Source: Nocardioides kongjuensis (lineage in GTDB: Bacteria; Actinomycetota; Actinomycetes; Propionibacteriales; Nocardioidaceae). Taken from it: a stretch of DNA of 64,000 nucleotides. Below are positions 34,540 through 42,034 of the stretch, piece after piece. The DNA is taken from positions 2,297,001 through 2,361,000 of the forward strand of contig NZ_JACCBF010000001.1 of assembly GCF_013409625.1 (NCBI RefSeq). The letters are read 5' to 3'. The first letter of the stretch is position 1. Each line of letters starts with the position of its first letter. Made by a program: the position numbers and the translations under genes. Under the pieces are notes generated by a model. It did no database searches. It saw only the letters and a program-made list of their open reading frames with translations, and was not told where the DNA came from.

Positions 34540-34968
34540 CTACGGCGAGCCGACCCACTCGTCGGATCCGTCGCTGAACCGCTGGTGCTTCCAGATCGGC
34601 ACCTCCGCCTTGAGCGTGTCGATCAGGGCACGGCTGGCCTCGAACGACGAGCCGCGGTGCCCGGCGGTGGTGGCGACGACGACGGCGAGGTCGCCGATCT
34701 CGAGGTCCCCGACCCGGTGCACCGCCGCGACCGCCGTGACGTCGTGGGCCCCGGCGATCCGTTCGCACACCTCCTGCAGCCGGTCGAGCGCGGAGGGGTG
34801 GGCGGAGTACGACAACCCGGTCACGCCCTGCCCGTGGTCGTGGTCGCGGACCCGGCCGACGAACAGCACCAGGCCGCCGGACGCGGCGTCGTCGAGGCTG
34901 TCGAGCACGTCGCTCACCTGGAGCGGCTGGTCGGAGATCGCGACGAGGCGCACGGCGGGGTGGGACAT
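34540..34968 (-). CDS. moaE: Molybdopterin synthase catalytic subunit MoaE
   Basis: A 142-residue protein, normal length for MoaE. Conserved segments include LFVGRVRDHDHGQGVTGLSYSAHPSA in layout, AVHRVGDLEIGDLAVVV, RALIDTLKAEVPIWKHQRF (active-site lysines) and the final EWVGS. It uses the thiocarboxylated MoaD to convert precursor Z to molybdopterin. No moaD, moaA, moaC or mog lies nearby, so the pathway partners are elsewhere. The MoeZ at 59165-60373 is the likely sulfurtransferase for MoaD. The gene is divergent from the DUF2342 gene. Confidence 0.95.
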   Translation of the reverse strand: MSHPAVRLVAISDQPLQVSDVLDSLDDAASGGLVLFVGRVRDHDHGQGVTGLSYSAHPSALDRLQEVCERIAGAHDVTAVAAVHRVGDLEIGDLAVVVATTAGHRGSSFEASRALIDTLKAEVPIWKHQRFSDGSDEWVGSP

Positions 34969-35041
34969 GCGGCCCACTCTAGGGGTCCGCTCAGGGCTGT
35001 CCCCGACACCGTCGGTTGTGGATCGGGCGTAGTTTTGACCC

Positions 35042-36394
35042 ATGACCGACAACCCGGGCGACGACCAGCCGAACCCGTTCAAGGGCACGCCGTTCGAGCA
35101 GATCTTCGGCGCCCTCGGCGGCGCCTTCCCCGGTGGCGCCGGCGGCGGGATGGCCTTCTTCCAGCAGCTGCAGTCGCTGATGCAGCCCCACGACGGCCCG
35201 CTGAACTGGAACGCCGCGAGCGACATGGCCCGCAAGGCCGTCGCCCAGGAGCCGGACCCGTCCCCCACGCAGCGCGACCAGGACCGCGTCGCCGACGCCG
35301 TCCGGCTCGCCGACCACTGGCTCGACACCGCCACCGGCTTCCCCTCCGGCGTCGCCACGACGGCCGCCTGGAGCCGCGCCGAGTGGCTGGTCGAGACCCA
35401 GCCGGTGTGGCAGGTCCTCGTCGAGCCGGTCGCGGCCCGCTCCGTGACCGGCCTGTCCAGCGGCCTGCCCGAGGAGATGAAGGCCGCGGCCGGCCCGCTG
35501 GTCGGCATCATCGGCCAGGCGGTCGGCGGGATGATGGCGATGCAGATCGGGCAGGGCCTCGGCGCGCTGGCCGGCGACGTGCTCACCGCCTCCGACATCG
35601 GCCTGCCCCTCGGCGCCCCCGGCAAGGCGGCGCTGGTCATGACCAACGTCCGCGCGTTCGCCGAGGGCCTCGACGTCACCGAGGACGACGTGGTGCTCTA
35701 CCTCGCGCTGCGCGAGGCCGCCCACCAGCGGCTGTTCGCCCACGTGCCGTGGCTGCGCGAGCACCTCATCGGTGCGGTCACCGACTACGCCCGCGGCCTC
35801 GAGATCAACGCCCAGCAGATCCAGGACCGGGTCCAGGAGCAGCTGCGCGGCATCGACCCCACCAACCTCGAGGCGATGCAGGGCCTGCTCGAGGGCGGCA
35901 TGTTCGACCCGCCGCAGACCGAGGCGCAGACCGCCGCCCTGTCGCGGCTCGAGATCGCGCTCGCCCTGGTCGAGGGCTGGGTCGACGAGGTCGTCGGCCA
36001 GGCCACCGCCGACCGGATGCCCGCCGCCGCCAAGCTGCGCGAGGCCGTACGCCGCCGCCGCGCCGCCGGTGGACCGGCCGAGCAGACCTTCGCCGCCCTC
36101 GTGGGCCTCGAGCTGCGCCCGCGGCGGCTGCGCGACGCGTCCACGCTGTGGGGCGGACTGCGCACCCGCTCCGGGCAGGAGGCCCGTGACGGGGTGTGGA
36201 TGCACCCCGACCTGCTGCCCACCGCGGCCGACCTCGACGACCCGCTGTCCTTCCGCGACGAGGCCACCCAGCCGGAGGCGCTCAGCGAGGACGAGTTCGA
36301 CGCGGAGCTGCGCAAGCTGCTCGACGGCCCCGGGACGCCCGACTCCCCCGACAACCCCGACAACCCCGACAACCCCGACACCCCCGCCGAGTGA
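35042..36394 (+). CDS. DUF2342 zinc-dependent metalloprotease-like protein
   Basis: A 450-residue protein of the actinobacterial DUF2342 family (Rv3195-like; sometimes labelled F420-associated). Conserved core: SRAEWLVETQPVWQVLVEPV, GLPLGAPGKAALVMTN and LREAAHQRLFAHVPWLREHL, the last being the putative metal/catalytic helix. No signal peptide. The N-terminus contains a Gly-rich GALGGAFPGGAGGG stretch. The C-terminus ends in a tandem Pro-Asp-Asn repeat (see 36341-36385). A GTGA overlap couples it to the NUDIX gene. It lies opposite the PDZ protease group, the same arrangement as in mycobacteria. Confidence 0.92.
   Translation: MTDNPGDDQPNPFKGTPFEQIFGALGGAFPGGAGGGMAFFQQLQSLMQPHDGPLNWNAASDMARKAVAQEPDPSPTQRDQDRVADAVRLADHWLDTATGFPSGVATTAAWSRAEWLVETQPVWQVLVEPVAARSVTGLSSGLPEEMKAAAGPLVGIIGQAVGGMMAMQIGQGLGALAGDVLTASDIGLPLGAPGKAALVMTNVRAFAEGLDVTEDDVVLYLALREAAHQRLFAHVPWLREHLIGAVTDYARGLEINAQQIQDRVQEQLRGIDPTNLEAMQGLLEGGMFDPPQTEAQTAALSRLEIALALVEGWVDEVVGQATADRMPAAAKLREAVRRRRAAGGPAEQTFAALVGLELRPRRLRDASTLWGGLRTRSGQEARDGVWMHPDLLPTAADLDDPLSFRDEATQPEALSEDEFDAELRKLLDGPGTPDSPDNPDNPDNPDTPAE
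36341..36385 (+). repeat. Five 9-bp tandem units at the 3' end of the DUF2342 gene
   Basis: Three exact copies of GACAACCCC (36350-36376) are flanked on each side by one variant (GACTCCCCC and GACACCCCC). In the protein they give an acidic Asp-Asn/Ser/Thr-Pro tail. Such units can slip during replication, so copy number may vary between strains. Confidence 0.85.
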
Positions 36395-36933
36395 GCCTCC
36401 ACGCGGACGCCCTGGGCGTCCTCACGAGCTGGCGCGCGCCCGACGCCGTCGAGGAGGCCCTGCGCGAGCGGTACGTCGCGCACCTCGCCTCCACGCCGGA
36501 GGGGATGCGGCGTGCGTCGTACCCCGACCACATCACGGCCGGCACCCTCGTCATCGACGCGACCGGTGAGCGGGTGCTGCTCAACCTGCACCGCAAGGCC
36601 GGCCGCTGGTTCCACTTCGGCGGGCACTGCGAGGACGACGACGCCACCCTCGCCGCCGTCGCGCTGCGCGAGGCGCACGAGGAGAGCGGGCTGCGCGAGC
36701 TGGCCTTCCATCCGGAGCCGGTCCAGCTCGACCTGCACACGGTGCCCTTCTGCGGGGAGCGCGGCGACGTCAACCACCTCGACGTGCGCTACGTCGCCGC
36801 CGCGCCGGTCGACGCGACGGCCGTGGTCAGCGACGAGTCCCTCGCCGTGCGCTGGTGGCCGGTCGACGACCTGCCCGAGCTCGAGCCGGCCATGCACGCC
36901 CTCATCGCCCGGGCCCGCGCGATCCTGGTCTGA
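36391..36933 (+). CDS. NUDIX hydrolase
   Basis: A 180-residue protein starting at GTG, overlapping the DUF2342 stop by 4 bp (GTGA). The NUDIX helix core LREAHEESGL is present, preceded by FHFGGHCEDDDATLAAV, the place of the Gly-loop; spacing to the first Gly is one residue longer than canonical. WWPVDDLPEL at the C-terminus is a common NUDIX ending. It hydrolyses some nucleoside diphosphate derivative, but the substrate cannot be read. Translational coupling links it to the upstream gene, which is unusual; in mycobacteria the DUF2342 gene is followed by the ThiF-like gene instead. Confidence 0.9.
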   Translation: MSLHADALGVLTSWRAPDAVEEALRERYVAHLASTPEGMRRASYPDHITAGTLVIDATGERVLLNLHRKAGRWFHFGGHCEDDDATLAAVALREAHEESGLRELAFHPEPVQLDLHTVPFCGERGDVNHLDVRYVAAAPVDATAVVSDESLAVRWWPVDDLPELEPAMHALIARARAILV

Positions 36934-36936
36934 GGA

Positions 36937-37494
36937 TCAGTCGACGTCCTCGCCCGGGACGACCTGCTCCGAGGGCGGCCGGTCGATCCGGGCGGCGTCG
37001 GACCAGCCGGCGAGGTAGCCCTTTGCCTTCTCGGCCGCCGGGTAGTGGGCGACCCAGGCCCAGAACCTCTCGTCGTGGTGCGGCTCGATGAGGTGGGCGA
37101 GCTCGTGGACGATGACGTAGTCGATCACCCACTCCGGCATCCGCTGCAGCCGCTCGGAGAGCCGGATGGTGCGGTCGCGCGGCGTGCACGAGCCCCAGCG
37201 GGCGCGCTGGTTGCCCACCCAGCGGATCGACTCGGGCACCGCGATCCCACCGAGGTACTCGTCGCTCAGCTCGTGGGCGCGCTCCATCAGGTCCTCGTCG
37301 TCCCAGCGGCGGGGCGTGGCGGCGCGCAGCTCCTTGCGCTGGACCCGGGCGACCATCTTGGAGACCCAGGCGCGCTCCTCGGTGACCGAGAGGTTGTCGG
37401 GCATCAGCACGACGATGGTCTCGCCCTCGCGATAGGCCGTGACCGTACGACGGCGGCGCTGCGACCGTCGTACCTCCACGCGCGGGGTGGGCAT
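36937..37494 (-). CDS. YgjP/SprT-like zinc metallopeptidase (M48-type motif)
   Basis: A 185-residue protein of the YgjP-like (DUF45) metallopeptidase family. The zinc site HELAHLIEPHHDERFW contains HExxH and the third ligand His. QRARWGSCTPRDRTIRLSERL is the characteristic upstream block. The N-terminus is strongly basic (RRSQRRRRT). It is cytoplasmic. The family occurs next to uvrD2 and whiB7-region genes in actinobacteria and is often linked to restriction or DNA-repair genes, but its target is unknown. It ends 4 bp from the convergent NUDIX gene. Confidence 0.92.
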   Translation of the reverse strand: MPTPRVEVRRSQRRRRTVTAYREGETIVVLMPDNLSVTEERAWVSKMVARVQRKELRAATPRRWDDEDLMERAHELSDEYLGGIAVPESIRWVGNQRARWGSCTPRDRTIRLSERLQRMPEWVIDYVIVHELAHLIEPHHDERFWAWVAHYPAAEKAKGYLAGWSDAARIDRPPSEQVVPGEDVD

Positions 37495-37594
37495 GTCTCG
37501 ACCCTAGATGATCAGCTCCGAGGGAGCGTGCAAACCAGCGACGCTCAGCGCGTGCGCTGGCACGGCGCAGGCGCGAGGGCATGCTGGGGGCACG

Positions 37595-38644
37595 TCATCT
37601 GGGCCTTGCCCACTCCAGCAGGCGCTGGACGGGCCACGTGTTGACGATCCGATCCGCGTCGATGCCGGCGGCCTCGGCGCGCTCGCAGCCCAGCAGCGGG
37701 TAGTCGAGCTGCCCCGGCGCGTGCGCATCGCTGTCGATGGAGAACAGGCAGCCGACGTCGCGGGCCAGCTCCAGCAGCCGGGTCGGCGGGTCGCGCCGCT
37801 CCGGGCGGGAGTTGATCTCGACCGCCACGCCCTCCTGCGCACATGCCTCGAACACCGCGCGGGCGTCGAACCGCGACTGCGGACGGGTGCCGCGGCTACC
37901 GGTCACCAGCCGGCCCGTGCAGTGGCCGAGCACGTTGGTGAACGGGTTGCGCACCGCGGCCACCATCCGCCGGGTCAGCGGCTCGGGGTCCATCGCGAGC
38001 TTGGAGTGGACGCTGGCGACCCGGACCTCGAGCCGGGAGAGCATCTCGTCGCTCTGGTCGAGCGAGCCGTCGTCGAGGATGTCGACCTCGATCCCCTTGA
38101 GCAGCCGGAAGCCGGCGCCAGCGAGGTGCGCGTTGACCGCCTCGACCACCGCGAGCTGCCGGGTGAGCCGCTCGGCCGAGAGGCCGCGGGCGACCTTGAG
38201 GCGCGGCGAGTGGTCGGTGAGCACGAGGTAGTCGTGGCCCACCTCGATCGCGGTCATCGCCATCTCCTCGATGGGCGAGCCACCGTCGGACCAGTCCGAG
38301 TGGGAGTGCAGGTCGCCACGCAGTCGCGCCCGCAGGCCGGTCCCGGCGCCCTCCACGGTGAGTGGGCCGCCGTACTGCTCCTCGACCTCGGCCAGCTTGT
38401 CCGGCAGCCGGCCTGCCGCGGCCTGCGCGATCACCCGTGCGGTGCTGGCGCCCACGCCGGGCAGGTCGGTCAGCGTCCCGGCCCTCGCCCGGGCGGCGAC
38501 GTCGTCGGGGTCCAGCGGCAGGATCGCCGCGGCCGCGCCGCGGTACGCCTTGACCTTGTAGCTGTCCGCGCGCCCGCGCTCCAGGAGGAACGCGATGCGG
38601 CGCAGCGCCGCCACCGGCGTGCCGTCGTACTCCTGCTCGCTCAC
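37595..38644 (-). CDS. PHP-domain phosphoesterase with N-terminal helix-hairpin-helix (PolX C-terminal-like)
   Basis: A 349-residue protein built like the non-polymerase part of DNA polymerase X. An N-terminal helical and HhH region (ALRRIAFLLERGRADSYKVKAYRGAAAAI in layout, then LPGVGASTARVI) is followed by a PHP domain with metal motifs DLHSHSDWSDGG, LTDHS, GIEVDILDDGS, and later EINSRP and SIDSDAH. PHP domains of this type act as DNA exonucleases or phosphatases. The polymerase palm is absent. I choose the GTG at 38644, near a GATGAGGAC site; a GTG at 38677 is possible but has no ribosome binding site and lies in the DnaA-box-like cluster. Confidence 0.88.
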   Translation of the reverse strand: MSEQEYDGTPVAALRRIAFLLERGRADSYKVKAYRGAAAAILPLDPDDVAARARAGTLTDLPGVGASTARVIAQAAAGRLPDKLAEVEEQYGGPLTVEGAGTGLRARLRGDLHSHSDWSDGGSPIEEMAMTAIEVGHDYLVLTDHSPRLKVARGLSAERLTRQLAVVEAVNAHLAGAGFRLLKGIEVDILDDGSLDQSDEMLSRLEVRVASVHSKLAMDPEPLTRRMVAAVRNPFTNVLGHCTGRLVTGSRGTRPQSRFDARAVFEACAQEGVAVEINSRPERRDPPTRLLELARDVGCLFSIDSDAHAPGQLDYPLLGCERAEAAGIDADRIVNTWPVQRLLEWARPR

Positions 38645-38987
38645 GTCCTCATCCGTCCTCGAGAAATGTCTGTCCACAGGCCGTGGACGAGCCTGTGGGG
38701 ACCATCCTTGCTGGTCAACCCGCGGTACGGCGCCCGTGGGGTCGATCTTGCCAACGGTTCCTCCACAGGCCGATCAGGGTTCTCCCCCGTCCATCCACGG
38801 GCAGGGCGCTCGATCCACAGGTTTCTCCACAGCAGTGTCCACAGCCCGCGTGCCGCGCGGATTGACCGCGCCCGCTGCGATGCCTAGGTTCGTCCCGACG
38901 AGGCCCCTCGGGGCCGCAGCACCTCGCTCGCAAGGGGAAGGCAAGCGAGAGGCGGCGGCACCGGGGGTCTCTTCACGTTCCGGCCCC
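38645..38987. promoter_or_regulatory. Gene-free 343-bp region with a cluster of DnaA-box-like TCCACA repeats
   Basis: Between the PHP gene (start) and an enoyl-CoA hydratase gene (end), both minus strand. TCCACA(G) occurs at 38673, 38762, 38814, 38826 and 38838 in the same orientation; the last three are exactly 12 bp apart. Near-inverse copies (GTGGAC, CCTGTGGGG) occur at 38681-38700. The box CTGTCCACA (38670-38678) is one mismatch from the high-GC actinobacterial DnaA box TTGTCCACA. No gene is visible. Possible roles: DnaA binding or titration, or regulation of the PHP gene. Confidence 0.5.
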
Positions 38988-39809
38988 TCAGCGCCCGGTG
39001 AAGACCGGCGGCCGCTTCTCCTGGGCGGCCCGGATCCCCTCGAGCAGGTCCTCGGTGGCGAGCGTGACCGGCTGGGCCAGGCCCTCCCACTCCAGTGCGG
39101 TCTCGATGCTCGCGTGCCCGTGCTGCAGCGCACGCTTGGTGAGCCTGGTCGCGATCGGCGCCGCGCCGGCGATGTCGGCGGCCGCCTCCAGCACGCCGTC
39201 GAGGAAGTCCGCGGGCTCCCACACCCGCGAGACCAGGGCGAGGCCGAGCGCCTCGTCGGCGTCCACGAGCCTGCCGGTCAAGAACAGGTCCCGCGCGGCG
39301 GCCGGGCCGACCACGTCGGGCAGCAGGTGGGTGCCCGCCATGCCCGGGTGGATCCCCAACCTGGTGAACGGCACGCCCATCCGGGCGCCGCGGGCGGCGT
39401 ACCTCAGGTCGCAGGCCAGCGCCATGCACAGCCCCGCCCCGATCGCCGCGCCGTTGATCGCGGCGATGGTCGGCACCTCCAGGCGCCGGATCGAGAGCCA
39501 GGCCCGGTAGAACGGGAGCATCCGGGCGCGCAGGTCGTCGACGGTCGCGTCCGGCTCGGACGCCAGCCACGACAGGTTGCCGCCGGAGCAGAACCCCTTG
39601 CCCTCGCCGGTCACCACGACCACCCGCACGGTCGGGTCGCCGGCGAGGTGGTCGACCGCCCGTACCCACGACTCGGTCATCTCGTCGCTCATCGCGTTGC
39701 GCAGCTCGGGCTGGTCCAGGACCAGCAGCGCGACGCCCTCGGAGGGTCGTTCGAGGCGCAGGTGCGTCAGGGACGGCGACGTGGGCCGGTTCACAGCGGA
39801 TTCAGACAT
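38988..39809 (-). CDS. Enoyl-CoA hydratase/isomerase family protein
   Basis: A 273-residue crotonase-fold protein. Oxyanion-hole segments are TGEGKGFCSGGNLSWL and NGAAIGAGLCMALACDLRYA, followed by MGVPFTRLGIHPGMAGTHLLPDVVG, an enoyl-CoA hydratase-like active-site region. C-terminal ATRLTKRALQHG and EKRPPVFTGR are standard family endings. The start may be ATG 39809 or the in-frame GTG at 39818. It stands alone between the DnaA-box-like region and a divergent small gene, so the pathway is not indicated; general beta-oxidation is the default view. Confidence 0.92.
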   Translation of the reverse strand: MSESAVNRPTSPSLTHLRLERPSEGVALLVLDQPELRNAMSDEMTESWVRAVDHLAGDPTVRVVVVTGEGKGFCSGGNLSWLASEPDATVDDLRARMLPFYRAWLSIRRLEVPTIAAINGAAIGAGLCMALACDLRYAARGARMGVPFTRLGIHPGMAGTHLLPDVVGPAAARDLFLTGRLVDADEALGLALVSRVWEPADFLDGVLEAAADIAGAAPIATRLTKRALQHGHASIETALEWEGLAQPVTLATEDLLEGIRAAQEKRPPVFTGR

Positions 39810-39950
39810 GCGGGGCACGCTACTGCGACTCCGAGGCGGCGTGCCGTAGGGTCAGAGAGGTTCGGAGTGCTGCTCCGGACCCCGGCGGGCTTCCCCCCAT
39901 GTCCCCCGTCGCGACGACCGAACGAACAAAAGATGAGCAAGGAGGCCGTC

Positions 39951-40109
39951 ATGGCGGAGACCTGGAGCGGCGAGTTCTACTGCGTCAAGTGCAAGGAGAA
40001 GCGCGAGGCCGAGGGCGAGGTCAAGGTCAACGAGAAGGGCACCCGGATGGCCAAGGCCGTCTGCCCCGTCTGCGGCACGAACCTCAACCGCATCCTCGGC
40101 AAGGCCTGA
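39951..40109 (+). CDS. Small zinc-ribbon protein, DUF5679 type
   Basis: A 52-residue protein with two CxxC knuckles (YCVKCKEK and AVCPVCGTNLNRIL) forming a likely zinc ribbon. The middle is rich in Glu and Lys. An AAGGAGG ribosome binding site 5 nt before the ATG at 39951 decides the start over the ATG at 39933. Small proteins of this type are widespread and abundant in actinobacteria, function unknown. A strong terminator follows at 40132. Confidence 0.88.
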   Translation: MAETWSGEFYCVKCKEKREAEGEVKVNEKGTRMAKAVCPVCGTNLNRILGKA

Positions 40110-40131
40110 TCCACAGGCACCAGCCGACTTT

Positions 40132-40174
40132 CACGGGCGGCTCCACTGCGGTGGAGCCGCCCGTGGCGTGTTTT
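40132..40174 (+). terminator. Intrinsic terminator after the zinc-ribbon gene
   Basis: A perfect 15-bp stem (CACGGGCGGCTCCAC and its complement) with loop TGCG, followed by GCGTGTTTT. It starts 22 bp after the stop codon of the 52-residue gene. Confidence 0.9.
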
Positions 40175-40253
40175 CCACCGGCCCGCGCACGTCGAGATCC
40201 ACCCCTGTGGAGGACCACAGCGCACCGCGGGGCGCCCGTGCCACGCTGCCGCC

Positions 40254-41093
40254 ATGGCGTACCGGCCCCTCCTGCTGCGCCCCGGCATCCCGGTGCTGAG
40301 CCGCTCCCCGGGCGTGCTCCAGGTCGGCCTGGTCGGTCCCTGCCTCCGGCTCCCCGACGTCCCGGCCGTCCGCGCCCTCCTCGACGAGCTGGCCGAGCCC
40401 GGCGGTCACCTGCCGGCCGACGACCTCCCGCCGGAGGCGGCCGAGGCGCTGACCCGGCTCGTCGACGCGGGCCTCGCCGTCCCAGCGGTGCCCGACGTGG
40501 ACCCGCACCTGCTCGCCCAGGCCGGCCCGGACGCCGTACGACGCCGCGCGGCCCACGCCGCCGCCCCGGTCGCCGTCGACGCCCCTGAGGGCGCCCACGC
40601 CCACCTCGGCCCGCTGCTGGCCGCGGCCGGGCTCCCCCTGGCGGCACCGGAGGACGCCGCGGTCCGCCTCGTCGTCTCCGACGGCACCCTGTCCCGCGAG
40701 CGGGTGGACCCGTTGGTGCGCGCGTCGGTCCCCCACCTGCTGGTCAGCGGCGACGCCACGGGCGTGCGGCTCGGACCGTTCGTCGCCCCGGGCCGCACCG
40801 CCTGCCTGCGGTGCGTGGACGCCCACGAGTCACTCCACGACCAGCGCCTGCCGCTGCTCGTCGCCCAGGCGGCTCGGCACGGCGTGCAGCGCCCGCCGCC
40901 TCGCGACCCCGTGCTCGACCAGCTCGTCCTCGCCTGGGCGGTGCGCGACCTGACCCGGTTCGCGGAGGGCGACGAGCCGAGCACCTGGTCGACGACCGTG
41001 GACCTCGCCCCCGGCGGCGCGCCGGTGCTCACCCGGTGGGGGCGCCACCCCTGGTGCGGCTGCGCGTGGGACGGCTTCCTCGACCTGCCGTGA
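40254..41093 (+). CDS. ThiF/cyclodehydratase-like protein with zinc-site cysteines (Rv3196-like)
   Basis: A 279-residue protein resembling the N-terminal ThiF-like partner of azole-forming (TOMM) cyclodehydratases. The mark is GPFVAPGRTACLRCVDAH. Cys184, Cys187, Cys268 and Cys270 (CLRC and WCGC) would form the structural zinc site seen in E1-like proteins. No Walker-type GxGxxG for ATP is visible, so it is probably not an active E1 enzyme. No cyclodehydratase, oxidase or obvious precursor peptide lies beside it. The gene belongs to the conserved uvrD2-whiB7 neighbourhood. It is convergent with the small zinc-finger gene, 3 bp away. Confidence 0.85.
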   Translation: MAYRPLLLRPGIPVLSRSPGVLQVGLVGPCLRLPDVPAVRALLDELAEPGGHLPADDLPPEAAEALTRLVDAGLAVPAVPDVDPHLLAQAGPDAVRRRAAHAAAPVAVDAPEGAHAHLGPLLAAAGLPLAAPEDAAVRLVVSDGTLSRERVDPLVRASVPHLLVSGDATGVRLGPFVAPGRTACLRCVDAHESLHDQRLPLLVAQAARHGVQRPPPRDPVLDQLVLAWAVRDLTRFAEGDEPSTWSTTVDLAPGGAPVLTRWGRHPWCGCAWDGFLDLP

Positions 41094-41096
41094 GCG

Positions 41097-41261
41097 CTAC
41101 CACCACTCGCTGTCGAGCTTGGCCTCCATCGAGCGCAGGTGGGTGCGCGAGCACTCGTCGCAGTAGCGGCGCACGCGCCCCCGCTCGACGGCCGTGGTCC
41201 AGGTCAGCGGCGCCTCCTCGCCCTCGACCTGGCGCCCGCAGAAGTCGCAGGTGACGCTCAT
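41097..41261 (-). CDS. Small zinc-finger protein (two CxxC)
   Basis: A 54-residue protein: MSVTCDFCGRQVEGEE... to ...YCDECSRTHLRSMEAK, ending in SEWW. The two CxxC pairs (C5/C8 and C34/C37) indicate one zinc finger. ATG at 41261. It lies downstream of a terminator at 41286 and is convergent with the ThiF-like gene 3 bp away. Unknown function; short zinc-binding proteins at this place occur in other actinobacteria. Confidence 0.8.
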   Translation of the reverse strand: MSVTCDFCGRQVEGEEAPLTWTTAVERGRVRRYCDECSRTHLRSMEAKLDSEWW

Positions 41262-41285
41262 GGGCCCAGCCTACGCAGAAATGCC

Positions 41286-41324
41286 GGAAGGGCCGGCCCG
41301 ACGATCAGTCGGTCCGGCCCTTCC
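41286..41324 (-). terminator. Terminator after the whiB7/small-protein transcript
   Basis: An 11-bp stem GGAAGGGCCGG/CCGGCCCTTCC that continues after one mismatch with 5 more pairs (CCGAC/GTCGG) around a GATCA loop. On the minus strand it lies 72 bp after the stop of the 55-residue gene and is followed by GGCATTTCTG. The structure is symmetrical and could act in both directions. Confidence 0.7.
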
Positions 41325-41396
41325 TTCTCACCCGCGATCAGGTGCCCTTCGAGGAGGCCCCGAAGAATTCCGGTCTCGCTGGTCCGCGGTGCGGAC

Positions 41397-41564
41397 TCAG
41401 AGTGCGCGAGCGAGGGCGAGACGAGCCTGCTGCGCTGCACGCTCGGCCTTGCGGCTCAAGCGGCGTGCGCGGGCCATCCTGCTGGCCGCGCGCAGCTGCT
41501 GCGCCTCTCCCAGGCGCATGGCCATGTGGGCCCGCGCCAGGTCTTCGTTCATGAACTGCGTCAT
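41397..41564 (-). CDS. Small Arg/Ala-rich helical protein downstream of whiB7
   Basis: A 55-residue basic protein, starting MTQFMNEDLARAHMAMRL and continuing as one long amphipathic helix of repeated Ala, Arg, Gln and Leu (SRKAERAAQQARLALARAL at the end). TGGAGC precedes the ATG by 7 nt. It lies 52 bp downstream of whiB7 on the same strand, before a terminator, so the two are probably cotranscribed. The helix carries 13 Arg/Lys and few acidic residues, suggesting ribosome, RNA or DNA binding. I do not recognise the family. Being induced with whiB7 would make it a candidate resistance-related factor; inference only. Confidence 0.68.
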   Translation of the reverse strand: MTQFMNEDLARAHMAMRLGEAQQLRAASRMARARRLSRKAERAAQQARLALARAL

Positions 41565-41616
41565 CTCAAGCTCCAGGGGTGTGGTGGTACGGAATGGGTT
41601 CGAGTGGATGGGTGGA

Positions 41617-41883
41617 CTACGCCGCGGCGTCCTTGCGCGGGCGGCCCCGGGGCCGCTTGCGCGGGATCACCACGCCGGCCAGGAACAGCTCGCCGCCCCA
41701 GACGCCCCACGGCTCACGCCGCTCCAGGGCGCCGGACAGGCACATGCTCTGGACCGGGCAGTCCAGGCACAGCGCCTTCGCGGCCTCGACGTCCGACGGG
41801 GACTCTGCGAACCACAGCTCCGCGTCGTTCAGCCGGCACGGCAGCAGCTCGTCCAGCGTCGGCTCGAGAACACTGGTCGTCAT
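41617..41883 (-). CDS. whiB7: WhiB7 iron-sulfur transcriptional regulator
   Basis: An 88-residue WhiB-like protein. Cluster ligands are Cys16, Cys39, Cys42 and Cys48 (CLDCPVQSMC). The G[IV]WGG turn is GVWGG at 60-64. The C-terminal AT-hook PRKRPRGRPRK (74-84) is the mark that separates WhiB7 from other Wbl proteins. WhiB7 binds the primary sigma factor and AT-rich DNA upstream of -35 boxes to induce intrinsic antibiotic-resistance genes. AGGAGGTG precedes the ATG at a good distance. It lies beside uvrD2, as in mycobacteria, and has a long leader with an upstream ORF and attenuator (41975-42441). Confidence 0.97.
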   Translation of the reverse strand: MTTSVLEPTLDELLPCRLNDAELWFAESPSDVEAAKALCLDCPVQSMCLSGALERREPWGVWGGELFLAGVVIPRKRPRGRPRKDAAA

Positions 41884-41974
41884 CTGCTTTTCACCTCCTC
41901 AACTTCTGACCTGATCGCGTTGTCATTTCGGGTGGGGATCCGGACTTCGCGTATCTCGGTCTGAGAAGTACGAA

Positions 41975-42010
41975 GGCCGCGGATCCCGGTCTGATTCGGG
42001 TTCCGCGGCC
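41975..42010 (-). terminator. whiB7 leader attenuator hairpin
   Basis: On the minus strand a 14-bp stem with one mismatch (GGCCGCGGAACCCG and CGGGATCCGCGGCC) and an 8-nt loop, followed by TTCGTACTTCTC. It stands 24 nt after the stop of the leader ORF and 91 nt before whiB7. WhiB7/WblC genes in other actinobacteria are controlled by ribosome-sensing attenuation using just such a leader terminator. Downstream (41947-41964) is a copy, 15 of 18 bases, of the loop and 3' arm (41977-41994). Confidence 0.75.
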
Positions 42011-42034
42011 TGGAGGCTGCCGAGCTGATGTGTG

